Assembly: GCA_039033855.1 (NCBI GenBank)
Contig: JBCCBV010000015.1
Location: forward strand, 21,776-85,775
Direction of reading: 5' to 3'
Length of the DNA stretch: 64,000 nucleotides
Source of the DNA: JBCCBV01 sp039033855
Lineage (GTDB): Bacteria > Planctomycetota > Phycisphaerae > Phycisphaerales > Phycisphaeraceae
This document shows positions 56,376 through 64,000 of the stretch, piece by piece. The stretch's first letter is position 1. The number at the start of each line of letters is the position of its first letter. The translations under genes and the position numbers were made by a program. Below the pieces are notes generated by a model. That model made no database searches and was not told the DNA's origin. It was given only the letters and a program-made list of their open reading frames with translations.

Positions 56376-57284
56376 CTACCCGATGGGCTTGATGTAGTAG
56401 CGCTTGCTGGTGCCTTCGATGTCGTGGTGGTAGTAGAAGCAGTTGGGGGCCGCGGCCTCGATGGCCTCGAGCATCTCGGGCAGCTCTTCGTGCGTCACGA
56501 TGGCGCGCACCATGCGGTAGGGCTCGCCGGTGTGGCCGCCGACCCCGTCTTGCACGGTAAAGGTGCGGTGCTCCGACACAGAGCGGATGGCCTTGCCTAC
56601 GTCGTCGGGCACGCGCGTCACCACGCAAAGCATGGTCAGCTGGAACTTGCGGTAAAGGTTGTTGAGGGTTTCGGCGCTCATGAAGATGTACACGCAGGTG
56701 TACATGAGCGTGTTGACCACGGATTCGAACACGCCGTTCTTGGCCCACTCCAGGCCCAGGCCGAACGCGGTGGAGAACACCGCGGCGACAATCGCCACGG
56801 CGCCGACGGGCTTGAGGTACTTCATGGCGAAGTAGGCGCCGAGCACGTCTTCATCCCCCGTGCTGCCGCGATGGGTGAAGGCGAGCGCCTTGGACACCCC
56901 GGCGATCAGCCCGCCGAAGATCACCAGGATCAGCCGTTCGCCGGTGGATTCGGGGCTGGCGAATTGCATCGCCGGCAGCAGCAGCAAGCCGAGCGCGGTC
57001 ACGCCCACCACCACCGCCGAGCGCAGGGCGAAGACCGGGCTCACCCGCAACCGGGCGAAGACCAGCAGGCACGCCTGGAACACCAGGTAAAGAACCACGA
57101 ACAACGCCGGGCTTTCGAAGTAATAAGAAAGTGCCGCGGCCACGCCCTCGGTGCCGGTGAGCACCACGCGCGAAGGCAGCACGAAGTATCGCAACGCCAC
57201 GGCGTACATCGCCCCGGCCAGCAGCAACGCGGCGTAGTCGAAGGCGAAACCGATGAACCGTGTGTGCTGGAGTTTGCGCCGCAA
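56376..57284 (-). CDS. YitT/DUF2179 family membrane protein
   Basis: The 302-residue product has about five N-terminal hydrophobic segments (YitT-type, DUF161) and a soluble C-terminal domain (DUF2179-like; about 205-302) with VVTRVPDDVGKAIRS and a closing segment near IEGTSKRYY. A GGTGxxGD-like loop with HRGSTGDEDVLGAYF lies between. The start is TTG at 57284, supported by AAGGA about six bases upstream. Function is unknown; it is often proposed to be a transporter. Confidence 0.85.
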   Translation of the reverse strand: MRRKLQHTRFIGFAFDYAALLLAGAMYAVALRYFVLPSRVVLTGTEGVAAALSYYFESPALFVVLYLVFQACLLVFARLRVSPVFALRSAVVVGVTALGLLLLPAMQFASPESTGERLILVIFGGLIAGVSKALAFTHRGSTGDEDVLGAYFAMKYLKPVGAVAIVAAVFSTAFGLGLEWAKNGVFESVVNTLMYTCVYIFMSAETLNNLYRKFQLTMLCVVTRVPDDVGKAIRSVSEHRTFTVQDGVGGHTGEPYRMVRAIVTHEELPEMLEAIEAAAPNCFYYHHDIEGTSKRYYIKPIG

Positions 57285-57475
57285 TCGTGTTCCTTGGTGT
57301 ACCCACCCGGCTCAAACGGGCTCGGCCGAGAGAAACAGAATACGCCGTGGCGCCCGGGCGCGACGCGGACTCGAGGATGAAAGCTCAAACACAACCTGCA
57401 GCGTGTTGCGCACGCGGCCACGCCAACACTCCACTTTGCGCGTGCGGAATCACACGGCGTCTGCTACGCTCTGGT

Positions 57476-57498
57476 GTTGGCGAGAATACTTTGCCAAC
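57476..57498. promoter_or_regulatory. Inverted repeat upstream of the PEP-CTERM gene
   Basis: GTTGGC (57476-57481) and GCCAAC (57493-57498) form a perfect 6-base inverted repeat with an 11-base spacer, about 70 bases before the ATG of the PEP-CTERM gene. It could be an operator. The word CTTACACG then occurs twice just before the ribosome binding site. Confidence 0.35.
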
Positions 57499-57565
57499 GC
57501 TTGTGATTCACGGCCTGTTCACGGTTGTTTTGCTTACACGTTTCTTACACGCAAGGAGGAAACCC

Positions 57566-58228
57566 ATGTCTGCCAAGGTTCTGTCTATCGGTACGTCCCT
57601 GTCCCTGCTCGTATTGTCTGCCATGCCCGCATCGGTGCACGCAGGCGAAATCACCGGCGTGACCTGGTTCTCCGGCGTGGCGTCGGTCGCGGGCACGGGC
57701 GTCGCGCCGCCCGCCGCGATCAACAACGACAACCAGGTCGGCACCTCGCCCAATGTGCTGTTCATCCTGCAAAAGGACTACGTCGGCATCGGCCCGGTCG
57801 ACATCGTGCTCGACGTGATCGACTCCGGCGGCACGACCGAATACTTCGTCACCGAGGGCGTGCAGAACAACACCGGCCTCGACTGGTCGGGCTATCACGT
57901 CGAGCTGGGCTTCGGCACGGGAGCCGGGTTCGTGAAGTCGGCCCCGGGCGACGGTCTGGATTTTGATTCGCCGGAGTTCGACTCAGACCTCGACTTTTTC
58001 CCTGGCGGGTTCTTCTTCCCCAGCGTGGCGGCGACCGAAGACGACCTGATCGCCGGCGGCGGGGTGATGCCGGACTTCGCCTTTGCCGGCAACTTCTTGT
58101 TCCACGTGGACGTGCCGGATGGCATCACGTCGTTCACAATCCGCCAGTCGCCGATCCCCGTGCCCGAACCGGCGAGCATTGCTGCGCTCGGCGTGGGTGT
58201 GCTTGCGCTGCGGCGTAGGCGCGGCTGA
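57566..58228 (+). CDS. PEP-CTERM sorting-signal protein
   Basis: The 220-residue product has a signal peptide (hydrophobic about 8-25, cleavage near VHAG), a Gly/Asp/Phe-rich secreted middle and a C-terminal PEP-CTERM tail: VPEPAS, a short hydrophobic helix (IAALGVGVLAL) and a basic RRRRG. Such tails are processed by exosortase at the cell envelope, often together with exopolysaccharide export; no exosortase gene lies in the window. AAGGAGGA six bases before the ATG is a strong ribosome binding site. Confidence 0.88.
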   Translation: MSAKVLSIGTSLSLLVLSAMPASVHAGEITGVTWFSGVASVAGTGVAPPAAINNDNQVGTSPNVLFILQKDYVGIGPVDIVLDVIDSGGTTEYFVTEGVQNNTGLDWSGYHVELGFGTGAGFVKSAPGDGLDFDSPEFDSDLDFFPGGFFFPSVAATEDDLIAGGGVMPDFAFAGNFLFHVDVPDGITSFTIRQSPIPVPEPASIAALGVGVLALRRRRG

Positions 58229-58306
58229 TTACGCCGTGTCACTGCCGCGACGCATCACCGTCCCGTTCGCCACCACAACGCGACTCCATCGACAGCGCAA
58301 CCTCAA

Positions 58307-59071
58307 TCACTCGGCAAACGCATCCGGGCGGAGCACCGCGCGCAGCCGCGATTTGGGCCGGCGGAAGTAGCCTTCATCAAACCCTTTGGCGACGACAAAG
58401 GCCAGGCGGTCCACCGTCCCGCCGTGCGAGCCCACGACCAGGCCGGGCACGCCGGTGGTGGCGCCGTCGGGGTCGATGAGGATCACGACGTGGCCGTGCC
58501 AACCTTCTTGAGAATTCGGATTATCGAAGTAGCCGTAGACGAGCAGGTCGCCGGGCCTGGCGTCCTGGAGTTTGGTGGACACGCGGGTCAGGCCGTTGCC
58601 GGCTTGGTGGACGCTCATGCGTCGGGTGCTCTGGTAGCGGTCGTAGCCCAGGCCGTGGTCGTGGAAGGCGCGCCAGGTGTAGCCGGAGCAGTCGAGGCCG
58701 TCGATCGGCGTCTTGCCGCCCCAGACGTAGGGGGTGCCCAGCCAGTCGAGCGAGCTCTGGAGGACCGGCGCCAGGTGCGGCGACTCGGCGACCACGGCGG
58801 AGAACATCGCCGGGGTGAACTCGATCACGCGGATCACCCCCGGAACCCCCGTCCCCGGAAGTTCCCCCGGAAGTAGCTCCTTGGCAGCATCCGGCACCGG
58901 GTCCCATTGGGCGTCGGGGCGCGTGGCGGGTGTCTGATCCGGGGGCGACGCGGCAAGCCGCGGCGCTTCGTCGGTGGATGCGCGCTCCGATGGCGACTGG
59001 CAGGCCGGCACGCACAGCGCGAGGCACAGCCCGGCGGTCAGTCGCATCACGATGGGGTTCACACCACGCAT
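58307..59071 (-). CDS. NlpC/P60-type lipoprotein hydrolase
   Basis: The 254-residue product has a signal peptide with a lipobox-like VPAC, a linker and an NlpC/P60 cysteine-peptidase domain. The catalytic Cys is in LDCSGYTW (about residue 147) and the His in WHGHVVILID. NlpC/P60 enzymes cut peptidoglycan peptides at the cell envelope. A Pro-Gly segment in the linker is encoded by CCCCGGAA words in reverse orientation. The ATG at 59071 overlaps the end of the interrupted upstream gene by 13 bases; another Met at 59047 is also possible. Confidence 0.82.
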   Translation of the reverse strand: MRGVNPIVMRLTAGLCLALCVPACQSPSERASTDEAPRLAASPPDQTPATRPDAQWDPVPDAAKELLPGELPGTGVPGVIRVIEFTPAMFSAVVAESPHLAPVLQSSLDWLGTPYVWGGKTPIDGLDCSGYTWRAFHDHGLGYDRYQSTRRMSVHQAGNGLTRVSTKLQDARPGDLLVYGYFDNPNSQEGWHGHVVILIDPDGATTGVPGLVVGSHGGTVDRLAFVVAKGFDEGYFRRPKSRLRAVLRPDAFAE

Positions 59072-59499
59072 AGCGTGACGGTAGCAGGGCGGCGCCAGGG
59101 CAGGAGCACGCCGGCGAATCGCGACCAAGCCGGAAACACGAGCGCCATCATGCCCAGTAGAAAGCCGATGGGGCTCGCCAGCACGAGCCCGGTCTCGCTG
59201 CGCGACAGCCGCATCTTTTGGGCGTCGTCGGGGTCGGCGAGGGTGAGCTTCATCCAGATCATGACGCCGGTGATGAGCGAAACCAGAAAGGCGAACGGGG
59301 CGAAGGCCGGGCAAACCTGCGTCTACCAGCCTGCGGTGCTTCCGGGGGCGGGGGCGAAGCGGTCGGCGAACAAGGCGTAGAAGCCCAGCGCCGCGGTATC
59401 GAGGGCGACAACCTGCTTGAAGACCGTGGCCCCGGCCTGGGCCCAGGCGGTGCGCTGCGCCGGCGTATGCGGCGTCGGCAAGAGGTGTGCGTCCGGCAT
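59059..59499 (-). pseudogene. Small membrane-protein gene split by an in-frame TAG
   Basis: From the ATG at 59499 (GGGAGA nine bases upstream) a frame runs to TAG at 59325-59323. The same frame continues open for 88 codons to a stop at 59059. The upstream half (58 residues, DTAALGFYALFADRFAPAPGS) is hydrophilic to amphipathic. The downstream half opens with FLVSLITGVMIWMKL and has a second hydrophobic segment ending in FPAW. The two halves look like one protein broken by a nonsense mutation, but two short genes or amber readthrough are not excluded. No family is recognised. Confidence 0.5.
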
Positions 59500-59563
59500 G
59501 GCGGGTCTCCCGGTTAGTGTCGCAATCATGCTTATAATCGCTCAGTGACTACGACGTGCTCGC

Positions 59564-60613
59564 TCATGCCATCGGAACGAGTCCTCGGCAGCCGGTTATC
59601 GAGTAGTTGCTGCAACCCCAGAAAGGCTTGCCCGCATGTGGCCCGCGACGTGAGATGCGGTGAGCCATGGCGGCACCACATATAGGACAGAGAGGTGTGC
59701 TTGTGGCTGAGAGAGTGAATAGGTTGGACGGTACTTGCGCCGTCGGAACTTCGCATGCGGCACGCCGGCAGTGATCGGCTTGGTCATCGAAGAATATGTC
59801 TGGTGCGAAAGCGCGAAGCACTTCCACTTTGGCACTTCCACCGAGGTAAAACGATTCGTCGATGCGTACGCCCCATTGACGCAGAGTCTCGAAGACTCGC
59901 GATTCAGCGGGGGCGTTACGTGCAGTTACAAGCGCCGTTCGAATCAGTGGCGTCGGGGACTCCATTCTTTGCTGTAAGTACCACAGGCTGAACAGTAGTT
60001 TTGCGAACGGGCCTTCAGGTAGTGGCCGATGCGCGTTCATGACTTCATGGGCATGGAACTCTGCAAGCCCTTGTCCTTGGTTGATTCGCTCTGCTTCGTC
60101 GCCGAAGAGCACGCCATCGCCATCAAAAGCTACCCGGATCTCGGGATCACCTCTCTCGATAGGCTGACTTGGCGTGCCGTAAGTGAGCGCGGCGGGATAG
60201 TTTGCTATAAATGCATTTCTCACGTCATCAGATTCGGCTGAGAGAAAGAGGTCTACCGAGAATGCTCTCAAGTACTGTGCGACTGGCCTGCCGCCGGTAA
60301 AGCAGAAGCGCGAGATGTCTAGGTTGTATGCACGGACCGAGTTGCATATTCGACGTCCCGCGTCGGGTTGATTGCGGGACATCACGATTACTTGTACTTG
60401 GCGCTCGCTCGGCAAGTGTTGATTCATACCCAGGAATTTCTGGACAAGCTCGAACGAGGTGCCGGGCGAAAGGGGCTTCGATTCGTTGGCAATTTGGTGC
60501 GCCCGGTATGATTCTGGGCCATGCTCTATGTAGTGCTGATGTTCGCGCGCCATGTCGAACAGAGAACGCGAAGCGATTCCTACAACGAACTTTTTTCTAA
60601 GGTCGAACGGCAT
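59564..60613 (-). CDS. Cytosolic 5'-nucleotidase (cN-I-like) fused to a C-terminal zinc ribbon
   Basis: The 349-residue product resembles the 5-nucleotidase (PF06189) family, which dephosphorylates nucleoside monophosphates: VGIASRSLFDM at 11-21, FCFTGGRPVAQYL near 103-115, LFLSAESDDV, and FDGDGVLF at 163-170. A C-terminal zinc ribbon of topoisomerase type follows (CPICG near 310, then CSNYSITGC). The start at 60613 is chosen because the upstream open frame overlaps repeat-like DNA. Base and codon use differ from the neighbours: GC is near 52-55%, with many A/T-ending codons, suggesting acquisition from another organism. Confidence 0.78.
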   Translation of the reverse strand: MPFDLRKKFVVGIASRSLFDMAREHQHYIEHGPESYRAHQIANESKPLSPGTSFELVQKFLGMNQHLPSERQVQVIVMSRNQPDAGRRICNSVRAYNLDISRFCFTGGRPVAQYLRAFSVDLFLSAESDDVRNAFIANYPAALTYGTPSQPIERGDPEIRVAFDGDGVLFGDEAERINQGQGLAEFHAHEVMNAHRPLPEGPFAKLLFSLWYLQQRMESPTPLIRTALVTARNAPAESRVFETLRQWGVRIDESFYLGGSAKVEVLRAFAPDIFFDDQADHCRRAACEVPTAQVPSNLFTLSATSTPLCPICGAAMAHRISRRGPHAGKPFWGCSNYSITGCRGLVPMA

Positions 60614-60786
60614 AAGACAACGGCGCCGCTTTCGCGACGCCGTCGTGGGGGTTGAAGTCAGGTTGTCGTCCCGGAAGTGGGGGGCATGGTTGTGTTCCGG
60701 AGGTTCTGGAACGTCCAGAATTCCCATGGGTTCCAGCGCTTGCGCCGCATTGAGGGCGAGCGTAAGTTCTGGGACTTCCGAGGGGG

Positions 60787-62415
60787 TTAGTAATCCATGT
60801 CGTCCATGTCGCCCATGCCGCCGGCGGGCTTCTTCTTGTCCTTGATCTCGGTGATGACGGCGTCGGTGGTCAGCAGCAGGCCGGAGATCGACGCGGCGTT
60901 TTGGAGGGCGACGCGTTCGACCTTGGTGGGCACGAGCACGCCCATCTTGATCATGTCGCCGTAGTCGCCGGTCAGGGCGTTGAAGCCGTAGGCGTCGGAC
61001 TTGTTGGTCTCGACGTTGTTGGCGATGACCGAGCCGTCGTGTCCGGCGTTGGCGGCGATCTGCTTGATGGGGGCCGACACGGCGCGGGCCACGATCTCGA
61101 CGCCGAGCTTCTCGTCGCCGACGGTTTCGACGGCGTCCAGGGCCTTACGGCACTTGATGACGGCGACGCCGCCGCCGGGCAGGATGCCCTCTTCGACGGC
61201 TGCGCGGCAGGCGTGCAGGGCGTCTTCGACGCGGGCCTTCTTCTCCTTCATCTCGGATTCGGTCGCGGCGCCGACGTTGATCTGCGCCACGCCGCCGGCG
61301 AGCTTGGCCAGGCGTTCCTGGAGCTTCTCGCGGTCGTAGTCGGAGGTGGTGTCGTCGATTTGTCGGCGGATGGAGGCGATGCGGCCTTGGATGTCCTTGG
61401 ACTTGCCGGCGCCCTCGATGATGGTGGTGTTGTCCTTGTCGAGGACGATTTTCTTGGCTTTGCCGAGGTCGGAGAGCTCGAGTTTTTCGAGGTCGATGCC
61501 GAGCTCTTCCATGACGGCGCGGCCGCCGGTGAGGGTGGCGATGTCTTCGAGCATGGCCTTGCGGCGGTCGCCGAAGCCGGGCGCTTTGACGGCGGCGACC
61601 TTGAGGATGCCGCGGAGGCGGTTGACGACCAGGGTGGCCAGGGCTTCGCCGTCGATGTCTTCGGCGACGATGAGCAGGGGCTGGCCGGACTCGGCGATCT
61701 TGCCGAGGATGGGCAGGAGGTCCTTGGCGGAGCTGATCTTCTTTTCGTGGATCAGGACGTAGGCGTCTTCGAGCACGGCCTCCATGGCCTTGGTGTCGGT
61801 GGCGAAGTGGGGCGAGAGGTAGCCCTTGTCGAACTGCATGCCTTCGACCAGGTCGACGGTGGTGTCGAGGGACTTGCCTTCTTCGACGGTGATGACGCCG
61901 TCTTTGCCGACCTTGTCCATGGCCTGGGCGATGATGGCGCCGATGGACTCGTCGTGGTTGGCGGCGCAGGTGCCGACCTGTGCGATTTCGTCGGAGCTCT
62001 TGATGGCCTTGGACTTCTTGCCGAGCTGTTCGACGATGGCGGCGACGGCCTTATCGATGCCGCGCTTGACCTGGTTGGCGTTGGCGCCGGCGGTGATGTT
62101 CTTGAGGCCTTCGTTGAAGATGGCTTCGGCGTAGATGGTGGCGGTGGTGGTGCCGTCGCCGGCGTCCTTGGAGGCCTTGGCGGAGACTTCCTTGACCATC
62201 TGGGCGCCGATGTTTTCGACGGGGTCGTCGACTTCGATTTCCTTGGCGACGGTGACGCCGTCTTTGGTGACGGTGGGCGAGCCGAAGGACTTTTCGAGGA
62301 TCACGACCCGGCCGGACGGGCCGAGGGTGGTTTTGACGGCGTGGGCGAGCTTGGTGACGCCCTTGCGGATTTTCTCGCGGGCGTCGTTATCGAACAGCAG
62401 TTGCTTGGCGGCCAT
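60787..62415 (-). CDS. groEL: Chaperonin GroEL
   Basis: GroEL is the 60-kDa chaperonin that folds proteins in a double-ring cage with GroES. The 542-residue product has the family's DGTTTATIYAEAI region, the equatorial ATP-binding motifs and a C-terminal Gly-Met-rich tail (KKKPAGGMGDMDDMDY). AAGGAG nine bases before the ATG is the ribosome binding site. It is downstream of groES in the normal order, with two hairpins between. Confidence 0.97.
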   Translation of the reverse strand: MAAKQLLFDNDAREKIRKGVTKLAHAVKTTLGPSGRVVILEKSFGSPTVTKDGVTVAKEIEVDDPVENIGAQMVKEVSAKASKDAGDGTTTATIYAEAIFNEGLKNITAGANANQVKRGIDKAVAAIVEQLGKKSKAIKSSDEIAQVGTCAANHDESIGAIIAQAMDKVGKDGVITVEEGKSLDTTVDLVEGMQFDKGYLSPHFATDTKAMEAVLEDAYVLIHEKKISSAKDLLPILGKIAESGQPLLIVAEDIDGEALATLVVNRLRGILKVAAVKAPGFGDRRKAMLEDIATLTGGRAVMEELGIDLEKLELSDLGKAKKIVLDKDNTTIIEGAGKSKDIQGRIASIRRQIDDTTSDYDREKLQERLAKLAGGVAQINVGAATESEMKEKKARVEDALHACRAAVEEGILPGGGVAVIKCRKALDAVETVGDEKLGVEIVARAVSAPIKQIAANAGHDGSVIANNVETNKSDAYGFNALTGDYGDMIKMGVLVPTKVERVALQNAASISGLLLTTDAVITEIKDKKKPAGGMGDMDDMDY

Positions 62416-62450
62416 GTTTGGCGGCTCCTTTGGGATGCGTGGGGTTGGGT

Positions 62451-62521
62451 GGTCCCCCGGCGGAGTCGGGGGCGAATGGTTGCGTTGGGCGGGAAGGTCC
62501 CCCGGCAGAGCCGGGGGCGAA
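62451..62521. repeat. Two direct copies of a 26-bp hairpin unit between groES and groEL
   Basis: The unit GGTCCCCCGGCNGAGNCGGGGGCGAA occurs at 62451-62476 and 62496-62521. In the second copy CCCCCGGC pairs perfectly with GCCGGGGG; in the first the pairing is slightly imperfect. The two hairpins stand in the groES-groEL intercistronic gap and could set the ratio of the two products by processing or attenuation, or they may be mobile REP-like units. Confidence 0.7.
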
Positions 62522-62536
62522 AGCGGCAGGCTGGGG

Positions 62537-62824
62537 TCAGGAGACGATGGCGAGGACTTCGTCTTCGCCGAGCATGATGAATTCGTCGCCGTCGATCTTG
62601 ATTTCGGTGCCGCCCCACTTGCCGAGCAGGACGGTGTCGCCCTCTTTGACCTGGGGGGTGGCGCGTTCGCCGTTGTCGAGGGCCTTGCCCTGTCCGACGG
62701 CGACGACCTTGGCGTGCTGGGGCTTTTCTTTGGCGGACTCGGGCAGGTAGAGGCCGGAGGCGGTCTTTTCTTCGGCTTCGAGGCGTTGGACCAGGATCTT
62801 GTCGCCGAGGGGCTTGATCTTCAT
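62537..62824 (-). CDS. groES: Co-chaperonin GroES
   Basis: GroES caps GroEL. The 95-residue product has the KIKPLGDKILVQRLEAEEKTASGL N-terminus and the VLLGKWGGTEIKIDGDEFIMLGEDEVLAI C-terminus typical of the family, with the mobile loop between. GGAG about ten bases upstream supports the start. No CIRCE element (TTAGCACTC-N9-GAGTGCTAA) is present in the upstream 100 bases. A TTAGGGG x2.5 repeat lies at 62870-62887. Confidence 0.96.
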   Translation of the reverse strand: MKIKPLGDKILVQRLEAEEKTASGLYLPESAKEKPQHAKVVAVGQGKALDNGERATPQVKEGDTVLLGKWGGTEIKIDGDEFIMLGEDEVLAIVS

Positions 62825-62869
62825 GGGTTTCGTTCTCCAAAAGGGGGGTGAGAGTTGGGGGGACAGTGG

Positions 62870-62887
62870 TTAGGGGTTAGGGGTTAG
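62870..62887 (+). repeat. Short telomere-like TTAGGGG repeat
   Basis: TTAGGGG occurs in two full and one partial copy (TTAGGGGTTAGGGGTTAG) about 45 bases upstream of groES. It could form part of a quadruplex or be a plain slippage tract. Confidence 0.55.
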
Positions 62888-62935
62888 TACAAGGCGTTCG
62901 CACCGGCAGCGTGGTTGGGGTGCGTTCAAGGCTGC

Positions 62936-63517
62936 TCATTCCGGGGTTGGCCATTGGCCGTGGTACCGGCGGTCGACCAGGGCGGCGATGGTGCGCAGCA
63001 GGCCTTCGGGGTGGACCGGGCGGTTGACGACGGAAAAGGCGCCCAGGCGCAGGGCCTGTTGGAGCAGGCGGGCGACCTGGCGCTGCGAGTAGACGTGGGG
63101 GTTCACCACGACGATGGGCGGGTGTTCGGGCAGGCGCGAGAGGACCTCGAGCAGCCAGAGGCCGCCCCCTCCCCCGCCCCCGGAAACCCCGGAAACCCCG
63201 GAAGTGGAAGTGGTAGAGGTTCCCGCTGGCGCGGGGTTGCTTGGGGTATCGAAGGGGGCTCCCGGCACCGGTTCGCCGGGGGGCGTGTCGAGGTCGATGA
63301 CCGCGACGTGGAACCGCTGAGACTGGGCGAGCCGGTAGGCCTGGGCGCCGGTGGAGGCGACCTGGGCGTGCATGCCCAGGGGTTCGAGCAGCTGGGGCAG
63401 CTGGCGGGTCCAGTGCTCGACGGGTCGCTCGCGGTCTTCGGTCAGGAGCACGGAAAAGCGCGACCCCGAAGGACTGGGCGGGCTGGGCTGGGCTCGGGGC
63501 GGGCGTACGTTGACCAC
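62936..63517 (-). CDS. Degenerate receiver-like protein with low-complexity insertion
   Basis: The 193-residue product keeps the fold signs of a response-regulator receiver: FSVLLTEDRE at the start, HVAVIDLDTPPGE with a candidate phospho-acceptor Asp, and LGAFSVVNRPVHPEGLL near the end. There Arg replaces the conserved Lys. An insertion of about 40 residues (about 80-120: Pro, Ser, Thr, Gly) interrupts the middle and is partly encoded by CCCCGGAA-type words on the opposite strand, giving Ser-Gly-Val repeats. The start is GTG at 63517. No output domain is present. Confidence 0.7.
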   Translation of the reverse strand: MVNVRPPRAQPSPPSPSGSRFSVLLTEDRERPVEHWTRQLPQLLEPLGMHAQVASTGAQAYRLAQSQRFHVAVIDLDTPPGEPVPGAPFDTPSNPAPAGTSTTSTSGVSGVSGGGGGGGLWLLEVLSRLPEHPPIVVVNPHVYSQRQVARLLQQALRLGAFSVVNRPVHPEGLLRTIAALVDRRYHGQWPTPE

Positions 63518-63876
63518 GGCAGCCTACGTGGATGCAAGCGGCGCGCCACTTCCGCGGCGGGCGTTAGGCGGGGGGCGTGGGGGGCGCAGTTCAACCAGGC
63601 CGTGGAATCGGCGATTTCAGGGGCTGGAGAGGGGTTCCCCGCGGGGCATTCGGTGCGAAACCGGGGTCGTGAAGGGTGAGGGGCTGCCGGGCGGCGTCGC
63701 GGCCCTGGCGGCGGGCGCCAAGGTGGCAGGCCTTCGAAGCGGGCCAGTTACCTGTTGAACGAGCGGCACGCGTCAGACAAGCTGGGCGTGCCCCGGGTGC
63801 GTAAGGGCGGGCAGTATGCCCGAGGTCTTGTGGACGGCCATTCGCGGAGGCCCCGCTCGCTCACGGGTCTTTTGCA
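63518..63876. other. Gene-poor stretch before the window's right end
   Basis: These 359 bases show no frame with the features of a real gene, no RNA gene, and no strong repeat. Short open frames occur but have no ribosome binding site or recognised product. Confidence 0.5.
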
Positions 63877-64000
63877 TCACGGGTCGCGGGTGGTGGCATT
63901 GCGTTGACGCAGGGTTCGGTGTGCGGCGTGGATCAGGAGCTTGCCGGCGACCCAACGGCGCACGCGTTCCAGGCCGCGCACGTGCTGGGGCAGCGGGCCC
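63877..64000 (-). CDS. C-terminal end of an unidentified gene running off the window
   Basis: A minus-strand frame enters from the right edge and ends at TGA at 63879-63877, giving a basic 40-residue fragment that includes HVRGLERVRRWVAGKLLIH and ends in Arg-Asp-Pro. The Arg-rich amphipathic character suits a protein terminus, but the family cannot be told. Confidence 0.4.
   Translation of the reverse strand, partial: GPLPQHVRGLERVRRWVAGKLLIHAAHRTLRQRNATTRDP

Noticed and set aside
60614..60727. N-terminal extension of the 5'-nucleotidase to 60727
   Set aside because: The added 38 residues are not family-like and the DNA overlaps degenerate CCGGAA-type repeats; the MPFDLRKKF start fits the family.
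60901..62577. A 558-codon open frame antisense to groEL
   Set aside because: Shadow of groEL with Gly/Asp/Val repeats only; no start signal.
62825..62935. CIRCE element upstream of groES
   Set aside because: No TTAGCACTC inverted repeat with a 9-base spacer is present; only a TTAGGGG tract was seen.
63679..63906. Short plus-strand frame with LLNERHASDKLGVPRV, possibly a recombinase or transposase end
   Set aside because: Too short, no start signal and no motif; similarity could not be supported.

Overview
The window is a GC-rich bacterial chromosome segment (about two thirds G+C by eye) that is almost fully coding. An alternative complex III operon joined to a caa3 oxidase operon, two traces of PEP-CTERM sorting (one intact gene and one decayed tail), FHA/GAF histidine kinase signalling and an egtB-egtD pair together suggest a member of the Planctomycetota, most likely class Phycisphaerae. 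That placement is inferred from gene content only. No rRNA, tRNA, CRISPR array, phage or insertion sequence was found.

Layout. 3-4667: a receiver-like regulator, argH and an FHA-GAF histidine kinase. 4706-9131: folC divergent from the ergothioneine genes egtB and egtD. 9128-15504: a long minus-strand run of RNase HII-like enzyme, glycosyltransferase, membrane-anchored protein, PBP4-type carboxypeptidase, clpP and lipoprotein, with several 4-base start/stop overlaps. 15704-24005: STAS protein, metallophosphoesterase, GT9 heptosyltransferase, a REP-like pair, two tandem secreted paralogues, MFS transporter, Bax inhibitor-1 family protein and manC. 24082-28953: a three-gene operon of an ATP-grasp/alpha-E fusion, a transglutaminase and a Tat-type PPIase lipoprotein. 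29261-46871: a complete respiratory island, actABCDEF followed by SCO and caa3 oxidase genes. 46973-49930: full-length gcvP. 50045-55337: an HD-GYP sensor, a sigma/membrane/TrkA-N operon, an acidic secreted protein and a 28-residue basic gene with its own terminator. 55500-59499: a decayed PEP-CTERM tail, methyltransferase, YitT-type protein, intact PEP-CTERM protein, NlpC/P60 lipoprotein and an amber-interrupted membrane gene. 59564-60613: a lower-GC 5'-nucleotidase fused to a zinc ribbon, probably acquired. 60787-62824: groES-groEL. 62936-64000: a degenerate receiver protein and the end of one more gene.

How the genes work together. The act and cox genes encode an electron path from quinol through ActA/ActE haem proteins and ActB iron-sulfur centres to a haem-c-tailed cytochrome oxidase; SCO would load copper into its CuA site. 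The ATP-grasp/alpha-E/transglutaminase operon looks like a peptide- or amide-modifying system whose substrate is unknown.

The most unusual signal is not a gene. A short GC-rich word, consensus CCCCGGAAN, recurs in small tandem clusters at a dozen or more unrelated loci, in intergenic DNA and inside genes. It is read in at least five of the six frames, giving Pro-Glu-Ser, Pro-Gly, Pro-Arg or Ser-Gly repeats. This argues for spread or selection at the DNA level rather than of the peptides.
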